From Leptospira bouyouniensis (lineage in GTDB: Bacteria > Spirochaetota > Leptospiria > Leptospirales > Leptospiraceae), in the NCBI RefSeq assembly GCF_004769525.1, contig NZ_RQFT01000003.1, positions 744,001 to 808,000 on the forward strand: DNA of 64,000 nucleotides, written 5' to 3'. The notes below the pieces were generated by a model. It ran no database searches and was not told where the DNA came from. It was given only the letters and a program-made list of their open reading frames with translations. The translations under genes and the position numbers were made by a program. Positions 9,946 through 17,877 of the stretch are shown in pieces; within the stretch, counting starts at the first letter, position 1, and the number at the start of each line of letters is the position of its first letter.

Positions 9946-10623
9946 GTGTGTGGTAGATTTGGATATACGATCATTAAACTGAAAGATGGTACGGAGAAAT
10001 GGATTCGTTTGATCCAAGGAACACGAGTTTTTGATATTCAAAATGTTGAAGATTCATTCCGCCAGTCGCCAAATTTGGAATATTATCCAAGTTCTTTTGC
10101 GCCAGTCATTCATTCACATTTTGAGACAAAAGAAAATATTTTAGAATTAATGCAATGGGGGATCCAACCAGATTGGTCTCCGAAACCAATTTTTAATACA
10201 AGAGAAGAAAGATTATTCTCTACATCATTTTGGGCAAACTCTGCAAAATTCAATCGTTGTATCATACCTGCTTCGTATTTTAATGAATGGAAGTCGGAAA
10301 AAGGAACAAAGGTAAAGTATAAAATTTTTCCAAAGTCAGGAGAAAGTTTTTGTTTCGCTGGTATTTGGGGTGAGATTCCAAAATCTTCATCAAAACAACT
10401 TTGGTTTAGTATTCTCACTCAAGAAGGAAATCAACTGATGAAAGAAGTTCATAATTCTGGTGGGAATCAAGGTCGACAACCAGTTCACCTAACAGAAGAA
10501 GATTGGATTAGTTGGCTTAACCCTAAGGTGAACGAAGAAACTCAAATACGAAAATTGATAAAAACTTATCCAAGCGAATTTATTACAGCCGAGCCTGAGC
10601 TCGTTGAGCCTATGTTATTTTAA
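9946..10623 (+). CDS. SRAP-domain protein (YedK/HMCES family abasic-site sensor)
   Basis: 225 residues. The GTG start at 9946 gives M-C-G-R-F, placing the essential Cys at position 2, which becomes the N-terminal catalytic residue after Met removal; this fixes the start. Other family features are present: FNTREE (Asn and Arg near the active site), CIIPASYFNEW (the catalytic Glu region), and a PVHL motif near the C terminus with the active-site His. The family forms a thiazolidine crosslink with abasic sites in single-stranded DNA, protecting them from cleavage. It stands alone between the TetR gene and a DUF5329 gene. Confidence 0.9.
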   Translation: MCGRFGYTIIKLKDGTEKWIRLIQGTRVFDIQNVEDSFRQSPNLEYYPSSFAPVIHSHFETKENILELMQWGIQPDWSPKPIFNTREERLFSTSFWANSAKFNRCIIPASYFNEWKSEKGTKVKYKIFPKSGESFCFAGIWGEIPKSSSKQLWFSILTQEGNQLMKEVHNSGGNQGRQPVHLTEEDWISWLNPKVNEETQIRKLIKTYPSEFITAEPELVEPMLF

Positions 10624-10649
10624 TTGATATAAATGTTTCCTACTTCATT

Positions 10650-11090
10650 ATGTCAAAAGTTCCAAAAAATATGAGAAAGTTAATTCCGAACTCACTTGTG
10701 ATTTGCGTTTTTGTTATCCATTTTATTTTTTTAATGAATGTGAATTCAATTTCTGCTGATACGAAACCATGTAAATCCTATACAGAAGAAGAGAAAATAG
10801 AATTTTTACTAAAAAAAATTGGAAACTTTAATGGTAGTTTCATACGTAATGGTGAAATTCACCAAGCAAAAGATGCAGAAAATCATTTGCGATACAAACT
10901 AAAAGAAGCTAAAAATTCTATTTTTGCTCCAGACCCCAAAGATTGGACTGCAAAACTATTCATTGAAAAAATAGGAACGAAATCTTTTTTATCAGGCACA
11001 CCATATAAAATTCGTTATACGAATGGAAAAGAGATCCTATCTTCAGTTTGGTTATATGAAGAATTGAAAAATATTGAAACTTGTCATTAG
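10650..11090 (+). CDS. DUF5329-family exported protein
   Basis: 146 residues. A hydrophobic N-terminal stretch (about residues 15-35) looks like a signal peptide. The mature part matches my recollection of DUF5329: EEEKIEFLLKKIG, then FIRNG, HLRYKL and a SGTPYKIRY segment. The function of this family is not known to me. ATG 10650 lacks a clear Shine-Dalgarno; ATG 10671 would shorten the N region of the signal peptide. It begins 26 bp after the SRAP gene and may be on the same transcript. Confidence 0.65.
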   Translation: MSKVPKNMRKLIPNSLVICVFVIHFIFLMNVNSISADTKPCKSYTEEEKIEFLLKKIGNFNGSFIRNGEIHQAKDAENHLRYKLKEAKNSIFAPDPKDWTAKLFIEKIGTKSFLSGTPYKIRYTNGKEILSSVWLYEELKNIETCH

Positions 11091-11199
11091 ATTAAAATGT
11101 GGTTTTGAACTTGCCAATACTCCAAACCTATGATCCAAATTCATATCTAAACGCACTCTCAACTTTCCTTATGATTATGGAATCGAAATCGGAATTTAA

Positions 11200-11357
11200 T
11201 TTTTTATTTGGATTGGACTGATTCTGCCAAAATTTTTTGAACAGAATTCTTCTATTGGTCATTCGCAAATGAATCGTGGATTCCCGGTTTAGGTTTGAAT
11301 CCATTATTTGGATTGATACTTTTCTTAGAATTGGGAAAGAAATTTCATAAACAATAG
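11200..11357 (+). pseudogene. Possible remnant of a small membrane protein gene
   Basis: The 311-base gap between the DUF5329 gene and the next CDS holds two hydrophobic reading-frame pieces on the plus strand. The first (11200 to about 11240) reads FFIWIGLILPKFFEQ. The second, in another frame (11241-11357), reads EFFYWSFANES, GLGLNPLFGLILFLELGKK, then stops at TAG 11355. Together they resemble the end of a multi-pass membrane protein interrupted by a frameshift. No start or ribosome binding site is visible, and I do not recognise the family. Confidence 0.3.
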
Positions 11358-11413
11358 TTGTAAAAAAAGAAATATCATGTAGTCTATGCCTCCAGTTCTT
11401 AATGGAGAGAATT

Positions 11414-12598
11414 ATGTATTCAAGAATTACTTTTATATCTTTATGTAGTGTTTTTCTTTTTGTTTCTTATCCATCGTTTTCGCAAACAATTGAGTCGGAA
11501 TTCTCTTATGCTACCAACTTTGATGTTCGCCCAACCTACGTGGAAGGAAGCAATCCTTACTTTGTGAATGGGGGTAAATGGATTTACATTGGCAAAACTG
11601 CTGATTTCGATGAACCGGGATTATATTTTTATGATACATCCTTAAAAGAAAAAATCTACAAAGCCATCCCTTTAGAAGCATATTACGTATCTCATACAAC
11701 TGATTTTTTAGGCCAAATTGAATCCAAAGGAAAACGCCTTCCCTTGTCTGTATATGAGTTTTTGTTTTATGAAGAAACGAACAATCGAGCCGGGTTTATC
11801 CTTGAAAATAAAGCAAAGTCTTCTAATTCAAAAAAATACTTTTTTGTAGGTTGGGATTTAAGTTCCAATTCCATCGATGTAGTAGAACCAATTTTTGAAA
11901 TACCAGAGGAAGATAAAAAGTCATATGCACAAAGTTCGTACATTGGGTATTCGGAAAAAGACCAGGCTGCATACTTTACATTTGCAGTTGATGCTGATTT
12001 AAAAGACGATGTTTCAGAAGATGTAACTACCTTTATTTATAAAATCCAAAACCATAACCTTACAAAATTAAAAGAATACAAATCTAAATTTTATCCATAT
12101 ACACCAGAATTCCATTCAGATTCAAACCAAATTGTTATCGCCTCCTACGCAGAAGCTTTTCAAAACAGAAATCCACTTGGATATTTATTCCAACTTGATT
12201 CCAATCTGTTTCAGTCTTTTTCTATTCCATCCGTACCATATGGAATTTGTTTTTCAAAAGATGGAAATACACTTTATATGGCATCTGCTGATACTGGCGA
12301 AGTGAGAGTTTATAATACAACTAACTTAAATGATGTGAAAAAAACAAAATGGGGAACTCATGGCCATAAATTGGGATTTTGGAAAGAAGGAGAATTAGTT
12401 TGGGTTCGTAACTCTGGTCTTCATATTTATGATCCAAAAACATTAAAACAAAAGAAAGTAATCTCTACCAAAAAGTTTTATAAAAACCATGTCAATGTGA
12501 GTGGTTCTAGTTTCGTTCCGTTTCAAAAATTATTACTTAGAAATATTTTGGAAGATGTAAAAGGTGGGGCTTCCAATCGGATTTTGATCGCAGATTGA
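11414..12598 (+). CDS. Exported protein of unknown function, probable beta-propeller
   Basis: About 394 residues with a clear signal peptide ending near PSFSQ. GGAGA lies directly before ATG 11414, so this start is preferred over ATG 11402. The mature protein has repeated strand-rich segments such as PYGICFSKDGNTLYMASADTG, typical of WD40/YVTN-like propeller blades. I do not recognise a named family. It probably acts in the periplasm or at the outer membrane. It is monocistronic, facing an inverted repeat and the convergent NmrA-type gene. Confidence 0.6.
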   Translation: MYSRITFISLCSVFLFVSYPSFSQTIESEFSYATNFDVRPTYVEGSNPYFVNGGKWIYIGKTADFDEPGLYFYDTSLKEKIYKAIPLEAYYVSHTTDFLGQIESKGKRLPLSVYEFLFYEETNNRAGFILENKAKSSNSKKYFFVGWDLSSNSIDVVEPIFEIPEEDKKSYAQSSYIGYSEKDQAAYFTFAVDADLKDDVSEDVTTFIYKIQNHNLTKLKEYKSKFYPYTPEFHSDSNQIVIASYAEAFQNRNPLGYLFQLDSNLFQSFSIPSVPYGICFSKDGNTLYMASADTGEVRVYNTTNLNDVKKTKWGTHGHKLGFWKEGELVWVRNSGLHIYDPKTLKQKKVISTKKFYKNHVNVSGSSFVPFQKLLLRNILEDVKGGASNRILIAD

Positions 12599-12616
12599 TT
12601 TTAAAAGTGATTTTCT

Positions 12617-12658
12617 CCGATCCCTCGACACATAGCGAATGGAATGTTTTGGGATCGG
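12617..12658. terminator. Inverted repeat between convergent genes
   Basis: CCGATCCC (12617-12624) pairs with GGGATCGG (12651-12658) across a 26-base loop, between the ends of the exported protein gene and the NmrA-type gene. No strong U-tract follows on either strand, so it is only a candidate bidirectional terminator. Confidence 0.4.
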
Positions 12659-12686
12659 TGATTCATTAATAGATCACGAATGAATT

Positions 12687-13538
12687 TTATTTCCAGAAAT
12701 TTGCATGGTCCTCTGCATATTTTTGAAATAAAATTGGTTCTTTGCCGGTGATTTGTTTTACAGTCTGCGAAATCGGAGATGAAAAACCTTCCCTTAAGGC
12801 GCCAGCAATCATCACAAGAAATGCAGCATAATCTTTTGATAGACCTGCTGCAACAAGTGAAGATTCAAATACTTTTGGATCAACATCTACATATTCAATA
12901 TTTTTTCCACTTACGGCAGTTAAATGTTTGGCAACGATCGAATGATCGATTGATTCTTTTCCTGTAATTGTAATCGCTTGGTTTTGGAACTCATTGGTTG
13001 TCAATAACACAGAAGCAACGGATGCAATATCTCTTGCATCTATGAAACTAGTATTTGCATTTCCACCGGGAAAATAAATTTTTCCATCTTGTTGGATACC
13101 AGCAATCCAAAATGTATGAAAATTTTGCATGAACCAATTTGGACGGATGATGTTCCATGGAATTCCTGCGTTTTCCAATAATAGTTCTGTTTTTCGGAAT
13201 GGCGCTTCAGGCGGTGCATGTTCTACACCCATTGCTGTCATCAAAACTACTTTTTTAAGTCCAACTTGTTTTGCTTTTTCAATCCATGGAGCAAGGATTT
13301 CATATTGGTTTGTTTCACCTGGAGGGCTTAAAAAAAATGCAACATCAACAGATTCTAAAATTTCTAAACCCTTTTTAGTATCCTTAGAATCTGCATGGAC
13401 CCAAGTTAAGTTTGGTTCATTTTTTTGTGATTCCGGTTTTCTGGAACCAGCCCACACTTCATGTCCTTTTTTTTGTAATTCTTTGACGAGATACCCACCA
13501 ACAAGACCTGATCCACCATATACAAATACTTTCATCAT
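12687..13538 (-). CDS. NmrA-like NAD(P)-binding oxidoreductase (atypical SDR)
   Basis: 283 residues. A Rossmann nucleotide-binding motif GGSGLVGGYL lies at residues 8-17. Next come SRKPE, ADSKD and FFLSPPGE, typical of the NmrA/atypical SDR a5 group, then RPNWFMQNF and SFIDARDIA, which are characteristic of the family. These enzymes reduce quinones or act as redox sensors; no catalytic YxxxK is evident. An SD-like AAGG precedes the tandem ATGs. It is divergent from an AraC-type regulator, which is a natural candidate to control it. Confidence 0.82.
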   Translation of the reverse strand: MMKVFVYGGSGLVGGYLVKELQKKGHEVWAGSRKPESQKNEPNLTWVHADSKDTKKGLEILESVDVAFFLSPPGETNQYEILAPWIEKAKQVGLKKVVLMTAMGVEHAPPEAPFRKTELLLENAGIPWNIIRPNWFMQNFHTFWIAGIQQDGKIYFPGGNANTSFIDARDIASVASVLLTTNEFQNQAITITGKESIDHSIVAKHLTAVSGKNIEYVDVDPKVFESSLVAAGLSKDYAAFLVMIAGALREGFSSPISQTVKQITGKEPILFQKYAEDHANFWK

Positions 13539-13613
13539 TTGTTACCTTATTTCCTTTGATTCAATTTTAGGTTTATTGCCTTTGAATCTTATAGATTTAG
13601 TTTATCACAAAAA

Positions 13614-13663
13614 AATATACTTTCTATGTCGAAAAATATTAAAAATATATCCAAAAGTATATT
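13614..13663. promoter_or_regulatory. Widely spaced inverted repeat, candidate AraC-type operator
   Basis: AATATACTTT at 13614-13623 and its exact complement AAAGTATATT at 13654-13663 lie between the divergent NmrA-type and AraC genes. The arm centres are 40 bp apart, close to four helical turns. This could be a looping or dimer operator for the adjacent AraC regulator. Confidence 0.4.
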
Positions 13664-13701
13664 CTTGTGGACAAATGGTAGGAAATTGGTATTTTTTACG
13701 T

Positions 13702-14598
13702 ATGGATTTACTTTCAGACATTCTATTTTCAGCAGGTTGGAAAAACGACCTTTTGTCAAAAGGCCAAATCTTTGATAGTTTTGGATTTCATTTTCCATGT
13801 GAAAAAAGTGGAGGTTTCCACGTAGTCACACAAGGCAGCTGTTATGCGAGGATAGGAAACAAACTTATTTCTCTAAAAAAAGGTGACTTATTATTCATAA
13901 CAAGAGGGATACACCACGAGTTATTATCTGATCCAAAAGCGAAAGTCGTAACAATCGAACGATTTTTGAATGAGAAAAATAACCAAAAGAAAGACCAAAT
14001 CCCAGTCACTACCTTTGTATCCGTTCGGTATGAAGTTCCTATTGGACCCGTCCACCCACTTCTCATGGAGTTACCAGATTTTATCTATATACCATATGAA
14101 AGTATCCAAAAACATCACTCACTTGAAGATTTCATTCAAATCCTTTCAAAAGAACTAGAACTGAATCTTGGAACTGATTTAATTGTACAAAGATTAACAG
14201 ATATTATGCTGTATTATATGATTCGTATTTGGTTACAACAAGAGGAAAACTCACCTTCGGGTTGGATCAAAGCCTTCCACGATAAAACTGTTTTGTATGC
14301 TTTAGAAAAGCTTCATAATGTATATGCAAAGGATTGGACAATCGAGTCACTAGCAAAAGAAACTGGGGTATCTCGTGCCAACCTAGCTAACAAATTTCGC
14401 GATGTTTTGGGAATTCCTCCGATGGAATATTTGGCAAAACTTAGAATGGAAAAAGCAAAACAATTATTTCAAAAAGGAAATATGGGTTTGGAAGAAATTG
14501 CACAAAATGTCGGTTATGCGTCTGCTTTTTCATTTTCAAAAGCTTATAAGCGAATTTTTGGAAATTCACCGAGTCGAGAATGGAAACGAGTTATCTAA
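13702..14598 (+). CDS. AraC-family regulator with N-terminal cupin (Cupin_6 type)
   Basis: 298 residues. The N-terminal half looks like the cupin-type sensor of this AraC subgroup (MDLLSDIL start, GGFHVVTQGSCYARI, LKKGDLLFITRGIHHEL). The C-terminal ~100 residues hold two helix-turn-helix units, with SLAKETGVSRANLANKF and IAQNVGYASAFSFSKAYKR as recognition segments, ending with the usual G-x-S-P-S/R-x-W-R-like tail. ATG 13702 fits the family start; ATG 13675 is an in-frame alternative. It is divergent from the NmrA-type gene, a common pairing for AraC proteins and the oxidoreductases they induce. Its 3' end overlaps the convergent sigma factor gene by 33 bp. Confidence 0.87.
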   Translation: MDLLSDILFSAGWKNDLLSKGQIFDSFGFHFPCEKSGGFHVVTQGSCYARIGNKLISLKKGDLLFITRGIHHELLSDPKAKVVTIERFLNEKNNQKKDQIPVTTFVSVRYEVPIGPVHPLLMELPDFIYIPYESIQKHHSLEDFIQILSKELELNLGTDLIVQRLTDIMLYYMIRIWLQQEENSPSGWIKAFHDKTVLYALEKLHNVYAKDWTIESLAKETGVSRANLANKFRDVLGIPPMEYLAKLRMEKAKQLFQKGNMGLEEIAQNVGYASAFSFSKAYKRIFGNSPSREWKRVI

Positions 14599-15438
14599 CA
14601 GGTTTCTAATATTTTCTAGTTGGTTTTTTTTAGGTAAAAATGATGGTTGATTTCGAAAGATTTCGGCTGCTTTTCGAATTTTGGTTGTTTCTGGTAAAAG
14701 TGGTTTGATTTCATTCCATCTTCCATCTTTTTTCATTTGCTCGGAAAGATTGAGATAGGATTTGATCCTACCAACTTTGTTTGCATACCGAATTCGGTTT
14801 TTACATTGGCATGGATTTTTTTGGTTGGTCAAACTACATTCTTTGCCTAAAAATACTTCCAGCTGATTTCTTGCTCTCGATAATAACTGACGAAAACTAT
14901 CAGGCCTTATTCCCAAAACCAACCCTGCTTCCTCACTTGAAATTTGAAATACTTCTCCTAATATATATGCCATTCGATATTTACGTGTAAGACCTTGTAA
15001 CATTGCATAGGTGCAAGCTACTTGCACATGTAATACCATATGCGAAACTTTGGAAATAGATTCTTCTTCAGTTAAATTTTCTGTTTGTAAGTTGGAAGGA
15101 TATGTATATGATGATTGTGTTTTATGTAGTTCTTCACGTATGGTACGTAAGTGAATTTGTTTGGATTCAAGATTAGATTTTTTGGTGTTGATGAGATGGT
15201 TACTTGCTATTTTATAAATCCAAGTGGAGAGTTTACTTTCTCTTCGAAACCCACCAAGATTTGTAATCACTTTGACTAAAATTTCTTGCGTTGCATCTTC
15301 TGCATCTTCAGGGTTCCATAAAAATTTTAATGCCAAAGAAAATATTTTAGGTTGGAAGAATTGTATCAATCCTTCCAACGCTTTTGTTTTCCCTTGTAAA
15401 CAATCTTCTAAAAGAGATAAATGTGGATCATCGATCAT
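14566..15438 (-). CDS. ECF-type RNA polymerase sigma factor with C-terminal extension
   Basis: 290 residues. Sigma region 2 is at about residues 20-85 (DAEDATQEILVKV, then STWIYKIASN) and region 4 at about 140-195 (MAYILGEVFQISSEEAGLVLGIRPDSFRQLLSRAR). About 90 further residues follow, starting with a C-x-C motif (NPCQCKNR); several ECF groups carry such tails as sensory or inhibitory modules. No anti-sigma factor is next to it, which fits a tail-regulated sigma. The start overlaps the stop of the upstream DUF1304 gene (ATGA), so the two are co-translated. Its 3' end lies inside the end of the convergent AraC gene. Confidence 0.85.
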   Translation of the reverse strand: MIDDPHLSLLEDCLQGKTKALEGLIQFFQPKIFSLALKFLWNPEDAEDATQEILVKVITNLGGFRRESKLSTWIYKIASNHLINTKKSNLESKQIHLRTIREELHKTQSSYTYPSNLQTENLTEEESISKVSHMVLHVQVACTYAMLQGLTRKYRMAYILGEVFQISSEEAGLVLGIRPDSFRQLLSRARNQLEVFLGKECSLTNQKNPCQCKNRIRYANKVGRIKSYLNLSEQMKKDGRWNEIKPLLPETTKIRKAAEIFRNQPSFLPKKNQLENIRNLLDNSFPFSTR

Positions 15439-15812
15439 TGTTTATGATTAGCATACCAGTGTACAACTAATGCTAAAAAAGCAGGTAATCCTTGCGAAAA
15501 CAAAATCGAAAATTTTGCAGTGGCAGAACCATAAATGCCTGCGACAACGACACAAATCAGAAAGAATAAAATGGTTTGGAATTTTTGATTTTGGTCTTTG
15601 ATAAAGAATAAAGCCCAAAAAAGTCCTGCTGCTAAAAATCCATTGTATAAACCTTGGTTTTTAGCCAGTTTTGCTGTGATTTCCGCAGTTTCCGGTGTGA
15701 GTTGGAACACTTTCATTCCAAATTCTGTTTTCCATAAAAACATTTCCAATACCAATATGAAAACATGTTCTACTGCAACAAAACCAGTTAATACCAAAGA
15801 AGTAAGTTTCAT
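15435..15812 (-). CDS. DUF1304 family membrane protein
   Basis: 125 residues with four predicted membrane helices. The pattern matches DUF1304: FVAVEHVFILVLEMFLW near the N terminus, then NQGLYNGFLAAGL and GIYGSATA. The biochemical role of the family is unknown. A strong AGGAGG precedes the ATG. The gene overlaps the ECF sigma gene by 4 bp, which raises the possibility that the membrane protein and sigma factor form a sensory pair, although DUF1304 is not an established anti-sigma factor. Confidence 0.82.
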   Translation of the reverse strand: MKLTSLVLTGFVAVEHVFILVLEMFLWKTEFGMKVFQLTPETAEITAKLAKNQGLYNGFLAAGLFWALFFIKDQNQKFQTILFFLICVVVAGIYGSATAKFSILFSQGLPAFLALVVHWYANHKQ

Positions 15813-15900
15813 TGAATCCTCCTAAAGATTCCTTTTCTACTTACGACAACAGGATTTTTTCATTGTGACAAATTTTAGAAAAAAAATTCGAAAAAACGTG

Positions 15901-15935
15901 CGTTCTGGTTGGGAATAGCCACTTCCACCAGAACG
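15901..15935. promoter_or_regulatory. Strong stem-loop in a divergent intergenic region
   Basis: CGTTCTGGT pairs perfectly with ACCAGAACG, and an inner GGAA/TTCC extends the stem after a two-base bulge, leaving a TAGCCAC loop. It lies between divergent genes (DUF1304 leftward, glycine-rich lipoprotein rightward), where a terminator is not expected. It may be an operator or a leader RNA structure about 95 bases before the lipoprotein start. Confidence 0.4.
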
Positions 15936-16029
15936 AGCGGTTTAGAAAAGATTCACCTCAAAAAAAACAGTCGAAACTTTCATCGTATATCATTTGCTAC
16001 ACTTAATTCCCAATTGAAAGTGAAAACGA

Positions 16030-17835
16030 ATGATGAAAATTTTAATTACCATAAATTGACTGCTAATAGCATCCAGTTTACTCCTATTTCTTTCTTGTAA
16101 TCAGACAGGAAAATCGGATCCTAATTCTTTATTCGGAGTCCTTGCGTTTTCTGGTTCTAATTCCCAAAATGCAGAAACAAATCTCCCTATTAATCCAACA
16201 GATCCCATTATCCCACCTGTAAATACAACGCCAACCCCACCAGCACCCTCAACAGATGTTTGTGTTTTAGGAACAGATGCTTTGTATGTAAATGGTGATT
16301 CTGGGAGTGATTCCAATTCCGGTACCAAATCGGAGCCAGTACAGACCATTCATAAGGCAATGGAAATCGCAACTGCTGGGAAAGTAATCTGTGTTGTCAC
16401 ACTATCTAGTGGCAATGCTTATACAGAAGAAAACACTACTTTAAACGCTAAATCCGGTGTTAGCATTTTGGGTGGTTATAGTAATACTTGGGTGCGTGAT
16501 ACGACTAACAATCCAACTAAATGGAAGACAAATCGAATAGGGATTATGTATTCGAATTTGAATGGAGATGCCGAAATTTCTGGATTTCAAATAACCGCGA
16601 AGGACCCTTCCTCACCAAACGAAAGTTCGTATGGAATACTTATCACAAGTGGAACTGCAAAACTCACAATTAAAAATGTATTCCTCCAAGCAGGATCGGT
16701 TCCTCAATTGAAAGATACAAACCCAGGTTCAAGCATTGGAATTTTAGTCGCAAGTTTATCAAAGTTAACAATCGTTAATTCTGAGATTCGATCTGGTACA
16801 GCTGCTTCAGGCGCAGATGGATCAGATGGAGCGGATGGTATTGCTGGTGGAAATGGTGGGAATGGGAGCAATGGAGATAGGGATAGTGACTCAATAAACG
16901 CGTCAGGTGGTATCGGTGGTGTACATCCTTCCATTTCTAGTTTAAATGGATTTGCTGGAGGACGAGGTGGAAAAGGCCGTGAAAATGGAATCAATGGATT
17001 AGGCGCATGTGGTGGTTTAGGTGGAATTTATAATAATAGTACGAATTATATATTGAATCCCGGTCTAGCACCCAACTGTGTAGTTGAAAATGGAACGAAT
17101 GGAAACCATGGAAATGCTCAACAAAATGTCTTGGGATCTTTTTCTCCCTTTTACGATCCTTCTAATGGATATGATGGTGGAGATGGTACTAACGGGACTC
17201 CTGGAAGTGGTGGTGGAGGAGGAGGAGGACAAGGATGTTTCGGTTGTGTTAGTGGAACTGGAAACGGCGGCGGTGGCGGAGGTGCTGCTGGAAGCAAAGG
17301 AAACAAAGGTACCGGAAGTAAGGGAGGAGCTTCAAGTTTTAGTATTGTCTTCTTGAATTTAGGCGAAGTTTCCTTGTCTGGTTCTCGATTTATCGCAGGA
17401 TCCGGTGGTGATGGTGGTAAGGCAGGTAATGGTGGAGTAGGAGGTTCTGGAGGTTTAAAGGGGACAGGAGCAAGTAATGGTATAGGTGAAGTTGGTGCGG
17501 GAGGCGATGGCACTCCAGGCGGTAAAGGAGGGAATGGTGGTGATGGAAGCGCTGGTAGTGGTGGTTCGTCGATTGCGTTGGTTTTGCATTCCGTAACCAC
17601 TTTTTCAGCAAATGATAATTTCTTTCAAACGGCAAATGGTGGGACCGGGGGCTCTGCAAGAAATTCCCATTCTGGGATTGGAGGTAGTTCTCTTGGAGTT
17701 TATTCCATTAACGGAAATTCTTTTCCCATGACCAATTCGGTCTTTCAATTGGGCACAGAAGGAAGTGCTGGATCTATTACTGGTTCTGGGATCCAATCAA
17801 CTTCAGGGCAAAAGAAAAATCTGAGTTGGGAATGA
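16030..17835 (+). CDS. Glycine-rich lipoprotein with DUF1565-like domain; in-frame TGA in the signal peptide
   Basis: From ATG 16030 the frame reads MMKILITIN, then TGA at 16057-16059, then LLIASSLLLFLSCNQTG and on without interruption to 17835. The part after the stop is a lipoprotein signal core with lipobox LFLSC, so this was one reading frame. The mature protein has a Pro/Thr linker, then a DUF1565-like beta-helix start (YVNGDSGSDSNSG), then several blocks of Gly/Asn/Asp repeats (GGNGGNGS, GGDGTPGGKGGNGG type), as in surface beta-helix proteins. Translation from an internal start would lack a usable signal sequence. It is either recently inactivated, polymorphic, or affected by a sequence error. 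Function unknown, probably surface-exposed. Confidence 0.6.
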
Positions 17836-17852
17836 TTAAACAAATGGATTGG

Positions 17853-17877
17853 ACGAGGAACAGTTATGGTTCCTCGT
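17853..17877. terminator. Hairpin shared by convergent lipoprotein genes
   Basis: ACGAGGAAC - AGTTATG - GTTCCTCGT is a perfect 9-bp stem that overlaps the last codons of the leftward lipoprotein gene and follows the rightward glycine-rich gene by 17 bp. There is no U-tract, so termination in either direction is plausible but not certain. Confidence 0.5.

Noticed and set aside
13129..13701. Long 5' extension of the AraC reading frame
   Set aside because: It runs antisense through the NmrA-type gene; the Cupin-type N terminus and regulator length fit ATG 13702.
16704..17600. Long proline-rich open frames on the minus strand opposite the glycine-rich lipoprotein
   Set aside because: They are the mirror of Gly (GGN) codons read in reverse as Pro/Ser; no start signals, no domain, fully inside a credible gene.
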